50,359 bases of DNA from Corynebacterium sp. KPL1814 (lineage in GTDB: Bacteria > Actinomycetota > Actinomycetes > Mycobacteriales > Mycobacteriaceae), in contig NZ_KI515779.1 of NCBI RefSeq assembly GCF_000478175.1, positions 1 through 50,359 of the forward strand. The letters are read 5' to 3'. Every line of letters begins with the position of its first letter. Within the stretch, counting starts at the first letter, position 1. This document shows, piece by piece, positions 39,824-49,442 of the stretch. Position numbers and translations under genes: made by a program. A model generated the notes under the pieces. It made no database searches, was not told where the DNA came from, and saw only the letters and a program-made list of their open reading frames with translations.

Positions 39824-42409
39824 GTGTTTGGACTTTCCAAGCTGCTGCGCGCGGGCGAGGGCCGTACGGTCAAGCGCCTGGGCAAAATTGCAGACGATGT
39901 AATTGCACTCGAGGATCAGTACGCGGAGCTTTCGGACGATGAGCTAAAGGCCAAGACTGACGAGTTCAAGACTCGCCTGAAAGATGGCGAAGAAAAGAAC
40001 GACATCTTGCTCGATGCTTTTGCTACCGTCCGCGAAGCCGCTTGGCGCGTCCTGGGACAAAAGCACTACCCCGTGCAGATCATGGGCGGCGCCGCCCTGC
40101 ACTTTGGCAATGTGGCTGAGATGCGCACCGGTGAGGGTAAGACCCTGACCTCCCTGTTGCCCGCTTACCTCAACGCTTTGGAGGGCGAGGGCGTTCACAT
40201 CGTCACGGTCAATGACTACTTGGCCAAGCGTGACGCCGAGATGATGGGTCGTGTTCACCGCTGGTTGGGCCTGTCCGTAGGGGTTATCTTGGCAGAAATG
40301 CGCCCGCAAGAGCGCAAGGAAGCCTACGACTGCGACATCACCTACGGCACCAATAATGAGCTGGGCTTTGATTACCTGCGCGATAACATGGTACGTACCC
40401 TCAATGATGTAGTTCAGCGCGGCCACAATTTCTGCATCGTGGATGAGGTGGACTCGATTCTTATCGATGAAGCCCGTACCCCACTCATCATTTCCGGCCC
40501 GGTTGATGGTTCCTCCCAGTTCTACGGCGTCTTTGCGCAGCTGGCGCCGCGCATGCGCGAGGGAATCCACTACGAAGTGGACCACAAAAAGCGCACCATT
40601 GGTGTCTTGGAAGAGGGCGTGGAGTACGTCGAAGATCAGCTCGGCATTGAAAACCTCTACGCGCCGGAGCACTCCCAGTTGGTTTCCTACCTCAATAACG
40701 CGTTGAAGGCCAAGGAGCTATTTACCCGCGATAAGGACTACATCGTTCGCAACGGCGAAGTCATGATCGTGGATGGCTTCACCGGCCGCGTTTTGGCGGG
40801 ACGCCGCTACAACGAAGGCATGCACCAGGCCATTGAGGCCAAGGAGCAGGTGGAGATCAAAAACGAGAACCAGACGCTGGCGACGGTTACCCTGCAGAAC
40901 TTCTTCCGCCTTTATGAAAAGATTTCCGGCATGACCGGTACCGCGGAAACGGAAGCCGCGGAGCTGCATTCCATCTATGGGCTGGATGTGGTTCCTATTC
41001 CTACCAATAAGCCGAATCAGCGCACCGACCACTCGGACCGCATTTACAAGACGCAAGAGGCAAAATTCGCCGCAGTGGTTGATGATATTGCAGAACACGT
41101 CGAAAACGGCCAACCGGTGCTAGTTGGTACCACCTCTGTGGAGCGCTCCGAATACCTGTCGCAGTTGCTTTCCAAGCGCGGCGTGCAGCACAACGTGCTC
41201 AACGCCAAGCATCACGAAGAAGAGGGCCAGATCATTGCCCGTGCGGGCCGCCCCGGCACCGTGACCGTGGCAACCAACATGGCGGGTCGTGGTACCGATA
41301 TCGTGCTCGGTGGTAACCCGGAAGTCATCCTCGATGAAAAGCTGCGCGAACGCGGTCTCGACCCCTTCGAGGATGAGGAAAAGTACCAGGAAGCCTGGGA
41401 AGCCGAGATCGACTGGGAGAAAGAGCGCTCGAAGCGCTTGGGCGACGAGGTGCGCGAATCGGGCGGACTCTATGTTTTGGGTACCGAGCGCCACGAGTCC
41501 CGCCGCATTGATAACCAGCTGCGCGGTCGTACCGGCCGTCAGGGCGACCCAGGCGAGACCCGCTTCTACCTGTCCATGCGCGATGAATTGATGGTGCGCT
41601 TTGTGGGCCAGTCCATGGAGCACATGATGAACCGCCTCAACGTGCCCGATGATGTCCCCATCGAGGCCAAGATGGTCTCGAATTCCATTAAGGGCGCCCA
41701 GGCGCAGGTGGAGAACCAAAACTTCGAGATGCGCAAGAACGTGCTGAAGTACGATGAGGTGCTCAATGAGCAGCGCAAGGTGGTCTACTCCACGCGCTAT
41801 TCCATCCTCGATGCTGATGACATCAAGGACGATATCCGCACCATGATCGATGACACAGTCTCTGCCTACGTCGCGGGTGCTACGGCTACCGGTTATGTCG
41901 AAGACTGGAACCTCGAGGAACTCTGGAACGCCCTTGAGGCGCTTTACGGCCCCACGATGTCCCCGGACGAGTTAGTAGAGGGCTCCGAGTACGGTTCCCC
42001 AGGCGAGCTCACCGCGGAGCAACTGCGCGATGCCCTCGTCACCGACGCGAACCGGGAGTACGACAAACTGGAGGAAGCCGTTTCTGCCATCGGCGGCGAC
42101 AAGCAGATGCGCAATACCGAGCGCATGGTCATCCTGCCGATCATTGACCAGAAATGGCGCGAGCACCTCTATGAGATGGACTACCTCAAGGAGGGCATCG
42201 GCCTGCGTGCGATGGCGCAGCGCGACCCGCTGGTGGAATACCAGAAGGAGGGCGGCGATATGTTCAATGCCATGAATGAAGGCGTGAAGGAAGAAACCGT
42301 GCGCCAGTTGTTCATGCTGCGCAAGCAGTTCAAGCAGCAGGAAGAAAACCAAGAATCCGGCGGTGACTCGGGCTCTGGCCCTGCAGGCCAAGAAACCGTA
42401 GAGGCATAA
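39824..42409 (+). CDS. secA: Preprotein translocase ATPase SecA
   Basis: Motor of the Sec export pathway, 861 residues, the housekeeping SecA1 type. Walker [13 protein letters not shown]-like [16 protein letters not shown], preprotein cross-linking region, NYLAKRD at motif [11 protein letters not shown] and [10 protein letters not shown] of NBD2, and the helical scaffold/wing domain. The C-terminus is short ([20 protein letters not shown]) and lacks the Cys-rich zinc motif of E. coli SecA, as usual in actinobacteria. GTG start with AAGGA upstream. Single-gene transcript. Confidence 0.95.
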   Translation: MFGLSKLLRAGEGRTVKRLGKIADDVIALEDQYAELSDDELKAKTDEFKTRLKDGEEKNDILLDAFATVREAAWRVLGQKHYPVQIMGGAALHFGNVAEMRTGEGKTLTSLLPAYLNALEGEGVHIVTVNDYLAKRDAEMMGRVHRWLGLSVGVILAEMRPQERKEAYDCDITYGTNNELGFDYLRDNMVRTLNDVVQRGHNFCIVDEVDSILIDEARTPLIISGPVDGSSQFYGVFAQLAPRMREGIHYEVDHKKRTIGVLEEGVEYVEDQLGIENLYAPEHSQLVSYLNNALKAKELFTRDKDYIVRNGEVMIVDGFTGRVLAGRRYNEGMHQAIEAKEQVEIKNENQTLATVTLQNFFRLYEKISGMTGTAETEAAELHSIYGLDVVPIPTNKPNQRTDHSDRIYKTQEAKFAAVVDDIAEHVENGQPVLVGTTSVERSEYLSQLLSKRGVQHNVLNAKHHEEEGQIIARAGRPGTVTVATNMAGRGTDIVLGGNPEVILDEKLRERGLDPFEDEEKYQEAWEAEIDWEKERSKRLGDEVRESGGLYVLGTERHESRRIDNQLRGRTGRQGDPGETRFYLSMRDELMVRFVGQSMEHMMNRLNVPDDVPIEAKMVSNSIKGAQAQVENQNFEMRKNVLKYDEVLNEQRKVVYSTRYSILDADDIKDDIRTMIDDTVSAYVAGATATGYVEDWNLEELWNALEALYGPTMSPDELVEGSEYGSPGELTAEQLRDALVTDANREYDKLEEAVSAIGGDKQMRNTERMVILPIIDQKWREHLYEMDYLKEGIGLRAMAQRDPLVEYQKEGGDMFNAMNEGVKEETVRQLFMLRKQFKQQEENQESGGDSGSGPAGQETVEA

Positions 42410-42440
42410 ACCCTCGCGCTCTTTTGCGCCCCTTCCCCTT

Positions 42441-42480
42441 CCCCTTCCTCCCCGCCCTCGGGCGGTGGGGAAGAGGGAGG
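42441..42480. repeat. G/C hairpin between secA and the convergent gene
   Basis: CCCTTCCTCCCCGCCC pairs with GGGCGGTGGGGAAGAGGG around a TC loop, with two mismatches. There is no T-run on either strand, so it may block convergent transcription or act as an imperfect terminator. Confidence 0.45.
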
Positions 42481-42493
42481 GGTGCTGTCAGTT

Positions 42494-42877
42494 TTAGAGC
42501 AGCCGAAACGAGCGCAGGCCCTGGTCCGTGGCGGAGCCGGTAAAGGCGTGGCGCTGGGTGCCGATGACCGCGGAACCGAAGTACTCGCCGTTGGGCCGCG
42601 CGTGCAGGCTGGTAAGGCGCATGGCATCGCTGTCATAGGGGCTTTTTCGGCGGTGCACCCAAGAACCTATATGCAGGCGGATGGAATCCGAAAAGCGCGG
42701 GGAATTGAGGTGAGCAATGGGGCGGTAGCCGGCGGCGACCTCAAGGATAAAGACGACCCAGGCTTGGATATGGTGCTGGGTGGCAACCTCGGCCGTTGTG
42801 GGTAGGCGGCCGTAATGGATGCGGTGCGGGGCGATATATAGCTTGAGGTGAGAGTAGCCGGGAATGGGCTCATACAT
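42494..42877 (-). CDS. Rv3235-like (DUF6459) protein
   Basis: 127-residue basic protein. The central VVFILEVAAGYRPIAHLNSPRFSDSIRL resembles the actinobacterial Rv3235 family pattern (ALEVLAG.RP..QL.....). The C-terminal segment YDSDAMRLTSLHARPNGEYFGSAVIGTQRHAFTGSATDQ corresponds to its strand-rich half (SLRVC...A.E....V..G.R..A.A.R). Function unknown; found beside secA in related genomes from memory. AGGAG lies about 12 bases before the ATG. Confidence 0.65.
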   Translation of the reverse strand: MYEPIPGYSHLKLYIAPHRIHYGRLPTTAEVATQHHIQAWVVFILEVAAGYRPIAHLNSPRFSDSIRLHIGSWVHRRKSPYDSDAMRLTSLHARPNGEYFGSAVIGTQRHAFTGSATDQGLRSFRLL

Positions 42878-43005
42878 GGTGAAATGAGTGCTCCTGCGAA
42901 AAAGGGCAGGAGGCGAACGCGTGATAATTATCTCATGGAGGCGCTGCGCGCGCTATTTCTGGCAGTTTCCTGTATGAGGCGGGCGAGAATATAAGCGCAG
43001 TTCGC

Positions 43006-43011
43006 TATACT
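43006..43011 (+). promoter_or_regulatory. -10 of the HAD gene
   Basis: TATACT, 42 bases before the ATG; no good -35. Upstream at about 42958-42976 CTGGCAGTTTC-CTGTATGAG faintly resembles the CTGAAARTT direct repeats. Confidence 0.35.
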
Positions 43012-43053
43012 TTCGGGAGTTACAAAGTATTCGTGTACTGAAGGATTAAAAAT

Positions 43054-43464
43054 ATGCGTGGTCTCATCGTTGACTATGTCGGCGTCCTCGATGGCGCTGA
43101 AGAGGACAATCGCCGCTGGAAGGCTCTGCTATCTGCGGCGAAGGCAAATGGTGCCGCAACCGCTATCTTGTCTAATGACCCGGGCGGTTCCGGCGCTGAG
43201 CACATTCGCGAGTGGGAATACCGCGGCAACGTCGATGCCGTGGTGCTGTCTGGCGAAATCGGGGCGGAAAAGCCGGAGGTTGCGGCCTTCCAAGCGGCTG
43301 CCGATGCCCTCGAGCTGCCCTTGAGCGATTGCGTCATGGTCGATGATTCGATCCTCAACGTGCGCGCCGCCGTCGATGCCGGGATGATCGGTTTCTTGTA
43401 CACCAGCTTCGACCGCGTGTCTGTAGAAATTCAAGCCGTATTCGATATTGAAGGGGAATTTTAG
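43054..43464 (+). CDS. Short HAD-superfamily protein
   Basis: 136 residues, compact HAD-IA fold without a cap domain. Motif I is VDYVGVLDG: the nucleophile Asp7 is present, but the second Asp (general acid, two residues on) is Val. Motif II AILSNDPGG has Ser, motif III is GAEKPEV (Lys), and motif IV CVMVDDSILNVRAA has the acidic pair. Loss of the second Asp is also seen in the DYGGVL-type actinobacterial subgroup from memory; such proteins may have weak or no phosphatase activity. Its TAG overlaps the GTG of the next gene by one base. Confidence 0.75.
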   Translation: MRGLIVDYVGVLDGAEEDNRRWKALLSAAKANGAATAILSNDPGGSGAEHIREWEYRGNVDAVVLSGEIGAEKPEVAAFQAAADALELPLSDCVMVDDSILNVRAAVDAGMIGFLYTSFDRVSVEIQAVFDIEGEF

Positions 43465-43979
43465 TGGCTCAAGCCCGCGTCTATATTCCGGCGACCTATG
43501 CCATGCTGGCGGAGCTCGCTGAGACCGGAACGCTCGCGGCGCGCTCTGGGTGGGGATTCATGGTCACCCCAGCGCTGCGGGATTTTTATACCGCAGGCGA
43601 TGAAGAAGAGATTGCCTACTCGGCCTTCCTCGAGGCCTCCATGGCTTCGCTGCGCCTGTTGACCATTGGGGACGAGGAGAAGTTCCCGCACCGGCGCGTG
43701 GTCATTTCCATCGATGTTGATGAAACTGCAGTCACCCCGCGCCCAGATATGGGCGAGCCGGTGGTGGAGCTTCAGCCGGCGCAGTTTGGCACTGATAATC
43801 TCGCCGCCATTCACGTGGATATTGAAGAATCCGAAGAGGCAACCGCCAAGGCCATCGAGGCCATTGATTCCGCGGACCTGGGCGATGAGGACGCGGAGCT
43901 CGCGGTGGGAGATGCCCTTGATAACTTCATGGCCTTCTACCACCCCACGGAGTTGCCCTTCCTCGTGGAATTGCTCTAA
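43464..43979 (+). CDS. DUF6912 family protein
   Basis: 171-residue acidic protein (ARVYIPATYAMLAELAETGTLAARSGWGFMVTPALRDFY, DEEEIAYSAFLEASMASLRLL, RRVVISIDVDE). The N-terminal VYIPAT..ML..L...G motif defines an actinobacterial family of unknown function. GTG start shares its first base with the stop of the HAD gene (TAGTG), so the two are translationally coupled. Convergent with rsgA. Confidence 0.7.
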   Translation: MAQARVYIPATYAMLAELAETGTLAARSGWGFMVTPALRDFYTAGDEEEIAYSAFLEASMASLRLLTIGDEEKFPHRRVVISIDVDETAVTPRPDMGEPVVELQPAQFGTDNLAAIHVDIEESEEATAKAIEAIDSADLGDEDAELAVGDALDNFMAFYHPTELPFLVELL

Positions 43980-43985
43980 GCCGCG

Positions 43986-45020
43986 CTAGTTTTCCCACTC
44001 CACGTTGGTGCGCAGGGCTTGTAGCAGCCCGCGTACCGCATCGCGCCGGCGGGCGGTAGCGGTGCCCTCGGGAATGATTTCTGGATCATCGAGCCCGCAT
44101 TCGGGATCCGCCGGTGGACCCGCGTGCGTACAGCCGCGCGGGCATTCCTCAATAGCCGCAGCGAGGTCTTCGAAGACGCCGAGGACGGTATCCGCGTCCA
44201 CGTGCGCCAGCCCAAAGGAGCGAATGCCCGGCGTATCGATGATCCAGCCGCCCTGGGAGTCGGTGCCAGCAGCATCGGTGGGCAAGGGGAGTGCCACCGA
44301 TTGCGTCGAGGTATGCCGGCCCTTGCCGATGCCCGATACTTCCCCCGTTTCCCTTTCCGCATCTGGGACCAGCCGGTTAACTAGCGTGGATTTGCCCACC
44401 CCGGAATGTCCGATGAGCGCGGTGATATGGTCATCTACCTGCGCGCGCACGGCATCGAGGCCGTCTTCGACCCCGGCCTCGACCACGGTGACATCCAAAT
44501 CGGCGAACTCTTCTGCAAACGGCGTCGGGTCCGCGAGATCGGTCTTGGTAAGGCACAAGATGGGGTGGAGGTTGCCCACGAATGCGGCAATCAAGGCGCG
44601 CTCGACAAAGCCGGATCGCGGGGGCGGGTCGGCCACGGCGGAAACGATCAGCAATTGATCGGCATTGGCCACCACGATGCGCTCATACGGATCCGTGTCA
44701 TCGGCCGTGCGGCGCAGTACGGAGGTGCGATCCGCCAGCTTGACGATGCGCGCCAGTGTGTCCTTCGCACCAGAGGTATCACCAACCACGCCGACGCGGT
44801 CACCGACCTCGATGGCGGTGCGGCCCAGCTCGCGGGCGCGCATGGCGGTGACCTGGGGGCCATCGTCAAGCGCAACGCCCCACCGCCCGCGGTCCTTGGT
44901 GATTACCATGCCGTATTTGGCATTTTTGTGCTTGGGCCGATCCTTGGTGCGCGGGCGCGAGCCCTTGCCGGGGCGCACGCGCACATCAGATTCATCAAAG
45001 GAACCGAAACGTCTAGCCAT
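43986..45020 (-). CDS. rsgA: Ribosome small subunit-dependent GTPase A
   Basis: Late 30S assembly factor. 344 residues from ATG 45020 ([20 protein letters not shown]); the longer upstream frame is inside aroA. Basic N-terminus, OB-fold, circularly permuted GTPase order G4 (LTKTDL), G1 (GHSGVGKST), G3 (DTPGIRSFG), and the C-terminal zinc finger [16 protein letters not shown]. Actinobacterial version with the preceding [13 protein letters not shown] tail. Its start overlaps the aroA stop by eight bases, so it is coupled to aroA. Confidence 0.92.
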   Translation of the reverse strand: MARRFGSFDESDVRVRPGKGSRPRTKDRPKHKNAKYGMVITKDRGRWGVALDDGPQVTAMRARELGRTAIEVGDRVGVVGDTSGAKDTLARIVKLADRTSVLRRTADDTDPYERIVVANADQLLIVSAVADPPPRSGFVERALIAAFVGNLHPILCLTKTDLADPTPFAEEFADLDVTVVEAGVEDGLDAVRAQVDDHITALIGHSGVGKSTLVNRLVPDAERETGEVSGIGKGRHTSTQSVALPLPTDAAGTDSQGGWIIDTPGIRSFGLAHVDADTVLGVFEDLAAAIEECPRGCTHAGPPADPECGLDDPEIIPEGTATARRRDAVRGLLQALRTNVEWEN

Positions 45021-46293
45021 GTATATCCTGTTGGTCGGGGTGTAGCATCGTCTCCCACATGCGGGCGAAACCGGGCAAGGTCTTGGAGGTGGTGGAAATA
45101 TCCTCAATCTGGATCCCTGGGACCTGCAAACCCAGAATGGCACCGGCGGTGGCCATGCGGTGATCGGCGTAGCAGGGCCAGTCGCCGCCGTGGAGTTCGG
45201 CGGGTTCGATCACCAGGCCATCGTCAAGCTCGGAGACCCTACCGCCCAGCGCATTGATATTCGCCGCGAGCGCCTGCAAGCGGTCGGTCTCGTGGCCGCG
45301 CAGGTGGGCAATGCCCGTGAGCCGCGACGGCGTTTCCGCGAGCGCGCACAGGGCCGCAACGGTGGGGGTAAGCTCCCCGATATCGCCCATATTGCGCTCG
45401 ATGCCCTGCAGCTTGCCTGCCGGGTTGCCCTCTGCCGTGACGCTGTTGTGCTCCTGGGTTACCATCACGCCCATATCCAGCAGGATATGGCGGATGGCAT
45501 CGCCCGGCTGGGTGGTATTCGCCGGCCAATTCTTGATGGTCAGGCGCCCGCCGCTGACCGCCGCGGCGGCGAGGAACGGCGTGGCATTGGAGAGATCTGG
45601 CTCGATGAACCATTCGCGGCCGGCGATGGGGCCGGGGTGCACCGTCCACGTCGTGCCGTCAGAATCCACGCGCACGCCCGCCTGGCGCAGCATGCCCACC
45701 GTCATTTCCACGTGCGGCATAGATGGCAGCTGGCCGCCCTCGTGGGTGAGCTGGATGCCCTGGGAAAAGCGCGCCCCGCTCAGCAGCAGGCCGGAGACGA
45801 ACTGGGAAGAACCAGAAGCATCGATGGTGACTTTGCCGCCTTCTGGCACGCCGTTGGCGGACACCGTAAAGGGTAGGCTACCTCCTTCCACATCAACGCT
45901 GAGGCTGCGCAGTGCATCCAGAGTCGTGGACATGGGGCGGTTATAGGCCTGCTTATCGCCATCGACGCGCACCGGGCCATCCGCCAGCGCCGCGACCGGC
46001 GGCACAAAGCGCATCACCGTGCCGGCCAGCCCGCAATCCACCGTGGCACCGTGCAGCTTCCCAGGTTGGACGTGGATATCGGCGCCGTCATGGGTGAAGC
46101 GAACCCCCATGGCACTGAGCGCGTCCTCCATCAGTTGCGTATCGCGCGATACCAGTGGGGCGTGCAGGATGGACGGGGAATCAGCCAGCGCGGCCAGGAT
46201 GAAGGCGCGATTGGTAATCGATTTCGATCCTGGCACCTGGTGTTCCCCCGTAACGGGGCTGGTAGCCAGCGGGGCGGTCCAAGGTTGAGACAT
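45013..46293 (-). CDS. aroA: 5-enolpyruvylshikimate-3-phosphate synthase
   Basis: Shikimate-pathway enzyme joining shikimate-3-phosphate and PEP. 426 residues from ATG 46293 ([13 protein letters not shown]); an ATG three codons earlier (46302) is possible. Motifs: [18 protein letters not shown] (substrate-binding), [15 protein letters not shown] (Leu where most families have Asn in GNAGT), [28 protein letters not shown], and [15 protein letters not shown] near the C-terminus. Divergent from the SRAP gene, with only 19 bases between start codons. Operon aroA-rsgA. Confidence 0.93.
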   Translation of the reverse strand: MSQPWTAPLATSPVTGEHQVPGSKSITNRAFILAALADSPSILHAPLVSRDTQLMEDALSAMGVRFTHDGADIHVQPGKLHGATVDCGLAGTVMRFVPPVAALADGPVRVDGDKQAYNRPMSTTLDALRSLSVDVEGGSLPFTVSANGVPEGGKVTIDASGSSQFVSGLLLSGARFSQGIQLTHEGGQLPSMPHVEMTVGMLRQAGVRVDSDGTTWTVHPGPIAGREWFIEPDLSNATPFLAAAAVSGGRLTIKNWPANTTQPGDAIRHILLDMGVMVTQEHNSVTAEGNPAGKLQGIERNMGDIGELTPTVAALCALAETPSRLTGIAHLRGHETDRLQALAANINALGGRVSELDDGLVIEPAELHGGDWPCYADHRMATAGAILGLQVPGIQIEDISTTSKTLPGFARMWETMLHPDQQDIHG

Positions 46294-46312
46294 AGTGTCC
46301 ATAATAGAGGCC

Positions 46313-46963
46313 ATGTGCGGAAGATTCGTTCTTTTTACCGAGTCCCTCCTCGATGAGGTGGGAAACCTCCCAGGTGTCCAGGAAGTCCACGCCCCACAGG
46401 GCACGCCTGGGCCGCGATATAACATTGCCCCGACCCAGCCCATTCCCATCGTGCGCGTGCGCGAAGAACTGGCCGAAGTCGATCCCGCGCGGTGGGCGCT
46501 GTTGCCGCAGTGGAAGAAAGACATGGAAGGCCCGCCGCTTTTTAATGCCCGAGCAGAAACGGTGGCAAGCAAACCATCTTTTCGCACCGCCTTTAAATCC
46601 CAGCGCTGCCTTATCCCCATGAACGGCTATTACGAGTGGAATAAGGATGGCTCCACCAAGACGCCGTATTACGTTCACTTAGAACACGGTCTGCTGTGGG
46701 CCGCGGGGCTTTGGGATACCGGGTTGGACCGACTCTCTGCCACCATCGTGACTACTGCGGCTACCGAAGAGATGGAGTGGCTGCACCACCGGTTGCCGCG
46801 ATTTTTGGCACCGGAAGAGATGCGCACCTGGCTCGAGGGCAGCGCCGAGGAGGCCAAGGAGCTGCTAGCGCCCACGGGCCTGCGGGGATTTGAGTATCAC
46901 GCGGTGGATAAGGCCGTGGGGACGGTCTCTAATGACTACCCGGAGCTACTCATCCGCCAGTAG
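46313..46963 (+). CDS. SRAP/YedK-type abasic-site protein
   Basis: Forms a covalent link with abasic sites in single-stranded DNA and shields them. 216 residues. The start must be ATG 46313, because Cys2 of MCGRF becomes the N-terminal catalytic residue after Met removal. The other catalytic residues are visible: Asn in LFNARAETV, Glu in YYEW, His in LHHRLPRFL. The substrate-channel motif RYNIAPTQP is present. It shares an extremely short divergent promoter region with aroA. The 3' end overlaps the convergent ybaK by 18 bases. Confidence 0.9.
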   Translation: MCGRFVLFTESLLDEVGNLPGVQEVHAPQGTPGPRYNIAPTQPIPIVRVREELAEVDPARWALLPQWKKDMEGPPLFNARAETVASKPSFRTAFKSQRCLIPMNGYYEWNKDGSTKTPYYVHLEHGLLWAAGLWDTGLDRLSATIVTTAATEEMEWLHHRLPRFLAPEEMRTWLEGSAEEAKELLAPTGLRGFEYHAVDKAVGTVSNDYPELLIRQ

Positions 46964-47452
46964 ATCGGCAAAGTCGGCCCCGCACAAGTATGCGAGGTCT
47001 TCTGCGTTGAGCTCGATGTCCAAGCCGCGGCGGCCGCCGGAGATAAAGACGGTATCGAAAAGCACCGCGGATTCCTCGATCACCGTGGGCAGCGGGTTCT
47101 TTTGTCCGAGCGGGGAAATACCGCCATGCACGTAGCCTGAGGATTTCTCGGCATCGTGCACCTGCGCCATGGCGGCCTTAGATACGCCAAGGGCGGCGGC
47201 CGCCTTCTTGAGGCTTAAATGGTGCGTGGTGGGAATCACGCACACCGCCAACTCGCGGCGCGGACCTTTGCCCGCGGTGAGATCAATGATGAGCGTTTTC
47301 AGCACGCGCTCGGGTTCTACGTCTAAGGCCGCCGCGGCGTGGTCACCGAAGTGATTTTTGCCTGCCTCGAAGGTGGATACGAAGTGTTTCACTCCGGCAT
47401 CTTCGATGACTTTCAGCGCCGGGGTAGCGGCATGCGGGGACTTTTTGGCCAT
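46946..47452 (-). CDS. ybaK: Cys-tRNA(Pro) deacylase, YbaK/EbsC family
   Basis: Trans-editing enzyme that removes Cys from mischarged tRNA(Pro). 168 residues, the usual YbaK length. The conserved Lys in VLKTLIIDL, the VCVIPTTHHLSLKKAAAALG block, and GYVHGGISPLGQK with the GGxSPxG signature identify the family. ATG at 47452; RBS weak. Divergent from sigH, with 36 bases between starts, so its promoter overlaps the sigH control region. Confidence 0.9.
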   Translation of the reverse strand: MAKKSPHAATPALKVIEDAGVKHFVSTFEAGKNHFGDHAAAALDVEPERVLKTLIIDLTAGKGPRRELAVCVIPTTHHLSLKKAAAALGVSKAAMAQVHDAEKSSGYVHGGISPLGQKNPLPTVIEESAVLFDTVFISGGRRGLDIELNAEDLAYLCGADFADLLADE

Positions 47453-47488
47453 ATAGGAATTTTAGCGTGAGACGTTAGGATAGATTGT

Positions 47489-48091
47489 GTGGTTAAAGAA
47501 ACAGTGAGCGAAAAGGAGCTGCAGCGCCGCTTTGAAAAGGAAGCGCTCCCGCTGCTCGATCAGCTCTATGGCGGCGCGCTGCGCATGACGCGAAACCCGC
47601 AAGACGCGGAAGACTTGGTGCAAGAGACCTATCTGAAGGCCTATAAGTCCTTCCATTCCTTTAAGCAGGGAACGAATCTGAAGGCATGGCTTTATCGCAT
47701 CATGACCAATAACTACATCAACTCCTATCGCAAGGCGAAGCGCCGTCCTACCGAGTCTTCTGCCGATGATCTGAGTGATTTTCAGCTCTATACCACCGCG
47801 GGACACGATTCCACCGGCTTGGAATCCGCCGAGGTGGCAGCGCTTAAAGAGATGCCAGATAGGTCCATTTCGCAGGCCATTAATGACCTGCCGGAGGATT
47901 ACCGGATGGTGGTCTACTACTCCGATGTAGAGGGCTTAGCGTACAAAGAAATCGCCGAAATCATGGATACTCCATTGGGAACGGTGATGTCCCGCCTACA
48001 CCGTGGAAGAAAAATGCTCCGGAAGGCGTTGAAGGACGTAGCACGTGAACAAGGAATTGGATTAGAACACCCGGACATGGAGGACAAGTAA
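47489..48091 (+). CDS. sigH: ECF sigma factor SigH
   Basis: Thiol/oxidative and heat-stress sigma factor, 200 residues. Sigma region 2: [30 protein letters not shown] and [22 protein letters not shown]. Region 4: [51 protein letters not shown] start is drawn; TAGGAT at 47476-47481 ends seven bases before it, so this transcript may be leaderless. The stop overlaps rshA (TAATG). In C. glutamicum SigH controls thioredoxin, mycothiol and whcE genes. Confidence 0.93.
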   Translation: MVKETVSEKELQRRFEKEALPLLDQLYGGALRMTRNPQDAEDLVQETYLKAYKSFHSFKQGTNLKAWLYRIMTNNYINSYRKAKRRPTESSADDLSDFQLYTTAGHDSTGLESAEVAALKEMPDRSISQAINDLPEDYRMVVYYSDVEGLAYKEIAEIMDTPLGTVMSRLHRGRKMLRKALKDVAREQGIGLEHPDMEDK

Positions 48092-48363
48092 TGGAAGGCG
48101 CAACCGGAAAGAACTGTGGTGCGTGCAGCTCCACTGAGGTACACAACCTATTTTGCGAGCTTCTTGATGAATCCACAACCTACGCCCGCGCTTTAGCCAT
48201 CCGCGAGCACATCGCCCAATGCGATTTTTGCCAGCAACGCCTAGAGCGCGAAGAGCTCGTCCGCTCCCTCGTGCGCAATTGCTGTGCCGGCCAAGCTAAG
48301 GCACCGCAATCGCTGCGCCGCCGTATCTCGGTAGAAATTACGGAGATCGAATCCCGCTGGTAA
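48091..48363 (+). CDS. rshA: Redox-sensing anti-sigma factor RshA
   Basis: 90-residue zinc-associated anti-sigma protein that holds SigH until disulfide stress. The ZAS motif is H40-x3-C44-x2-C47 in REHIAQCDFC, with additional H18 and C22 in EVHNLFCELLD. It is a small, all-helical, soluble protein. Its ATG shares the A of the sigH stop, ensuring stoichiometric translation. The N-terminal CGAC (C9, C12) and late CC (about 64-65) are extra Cys residues. Confidence 0.9.
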   Translation: MEGATGKNCGACSSTEVHNLFCELLDESTTYARALAIREHIAQCDFCQQRLEREELVRSLVRNCCAGQAKAPQSLRRRISVEITEIESRW

Positions 48364-48384
48364 GAAGCGTCCTTCAGAGCTGCG

Positions 48385-48412
48385 AAACCCTCTGGAGGCT
48401 TCTGGGGTTTTT
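48385..48412 (+). terminator. Weak terminator after rshA
   Basis: AAACCC (48385-48390) pairs with GGGTTT (48405-48410), and the T-run is part of the 3' arm (GGGTTTTT). Short stem, moderate confidence. Confidence 0.5.
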
Positions 48413-48455
48413 GGGATGCAGAAATTTCTTGTTTAGACCTTAACGTAGATATAGC

Positions 48456-48503
48456 AAAAGCCCGGCTGGGTAGTGCTGAAATGCACTGCCAACTAAGCCG
48501 GGC
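48456..48503 (-). terminator. Terminator of the bL37 gene
   Basis: Stem GCCCGGCT (48503-48496 read on minus) / AGCCGGGC (48467-48460), with inner GGCAGTGC/GCACTACC pairing, is followed by TTTTGC on the minus strand. A CTTTA on the plus side makes partial bidirectional use possible. Confidence 0.8.
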
Positions 48504-48520
48504 TTTATGTTTGCTGTACG

Positions 48521-48595
48521 TTATGCGCCAGGACGCTTGCCGTGATTAGCGGCCTTCTTGCGGCGATCCTTGCGCTTGCGACCACGCTTGCTCAT
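48521..48595 (-). CDS. Ribosomal protein bL37 (24 residues)
   Basis: Very short, highly basic protein MSKRGRKRKDRRKKAANHGK plus RPGA. It matches the actinobacterial 50S subunit protein bL37 (remembered mycobacterial form MAKRGRKKRDRKHSKANHGK plus RPNA). GAAGGAG lies seven bases upstream of the ATG, and a strong terminator follows 18 bases after the stop, so it is its own small transcription unit. The RGRKR and NHGKRP motifs are the family core. Also listed in databases under COX24/AURKAIP1-like names. Confidence 0.9.
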   Translation of the reverse strand: MSKRGRKRKDRRKKAANHGKRPGA

Positions 48596-48699
48596 TGCGC
48601 ACTCCTTCGTTGAGGGTTTCTGAACTTTATTCAACTGTAGCGGCTAAGGGCGCCGAAACGAAAATTGGGGTGAGTGTTAGGTTCCCCGGGTCCGCGCTA

Positions 48700-48960
48700 T
48701 TAGGCGGACACGCGGGAGCGGCCGCGGCCGCGATTGCGGCGACGCTTGAGGGCGCGGCGCTCCTCTTCAGACAGGCCGCCCCAGACGCCGGCGTCGAGGC
48801 CGGACTCGAGTGCCCAGTTGAGGCAGGAAGAAGCAACGGGGCAGCGGTTGCAGACCAGCTTGGCCTTAGCGATCTGGGTAAGGGCAGGACCGGAGTTACC
48901 TACTGGGAAGAACAGCTCTGGGTCTTCGTCGCGGCAAACGGCTTCGTGGCGCCAATCCAT
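48700..48960 (-). CDS. whcE: WhiB-family regulator (WhiB1/WhcE type)
   Basis: 86-residue iron-sulfur transcription factor: C9, C37, C40 and C46 ligate the cluster, GVWGG turn (residues 58-62), and an Arg-rich AT-hook-like tail (RRALKRRRNRGRGRSR). RBS AGGAG before the ATG. WhcE of C. glutamicum, near sigH, is needed for oxidative and heat stress responses and is induced through SigH; the position here supports the name. It could act with RshA/SigH in the same circuit. Confidence 0.9.
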   Translation of the reverse strand: MDWRHEAVCRDEDPELFFPVGNSGPALTQIAKAKLVCNRCPVASSCLNWALESGLDAGVWGGLSEEERRALKRRRNRGRGRSRVSA

Positions 48961-49440
48961 GATTGATATCTCCTAACAAATTTTCGACAGCAGTAAATAC
49001 GAGCGCAATCCGTGCGAGGCAGGAAAGCACCTTGATTTTTAGGTGGTGTGTGAACTGGTCTGCTAGCAGTGGGGCCCGGTCTCGAGGTCGGGCCAGCGTC
49101 GCCGCCGCCTATGGTTCACGGTGTTGTTACCTGAAGTTTCCTCCAGGTTAAGAAGAGGTTTACGCCCTCTTTCTTTTTGCTACTAGAGAATCATGACATG
49201 TTTACCCGATCGCCGCTAGGGGTACGGGCTAAATTGTGGTTAACATCACGTAAATAGGCGCGGTGTGGGGGCCATAAATGCCAAAATCAAGTTTTAAAGA
49301 ATCCTGTGAGAATCGCTGTGAGCTGCAGCTATAGGTGCTATGCGGTGAGTGTGGTGAGGAAGAGACCGTCAAATCTCCCAGTTCATCCCCCTGCCCCCGC
49401 GCTACTGCAGGCAACATCGAGGCCCCGCCGGCGGATTCTA
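48961..49440. other. 480-base region upstream of whcE with no gene
   Basis: Contains the whcE upstream region. Two local inverted repeats are seen: TTACCTG / CAGGTTAA at about 49127-49151, and AAGAGG / CCTCTT at about 49151-49170 followed by TCTTTTTG on the plus strand, which would be a terminator for plus-strand RNA. No SigH-type -35/-10 pair with correct spacing was found. The right part (49200-49440) is unassigned and leads to the IS30 element. Confidence 0.4.
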
Positions 49441-49442
49441 GG

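Noticed and set aside
42441..42480. Hairpin after secA as an intrinsic terminator
   Set aside because: Strong pairing but no T-run on either side; recorded as a repeat instead.
45021..45143. N-terminal extension of rsgA up to 45143
   Set aside because: The extension is inside aroA and its translation lacks family similarity, while [12 protein letters not shown] at 45020 matches the family start.
47456..47476. GGAAT...GTT upstream of sigH as a SigH autoregulated promoter
   Set aside because: The spacer is 13 bases, too short for SigH-type promoters (about 16-20).
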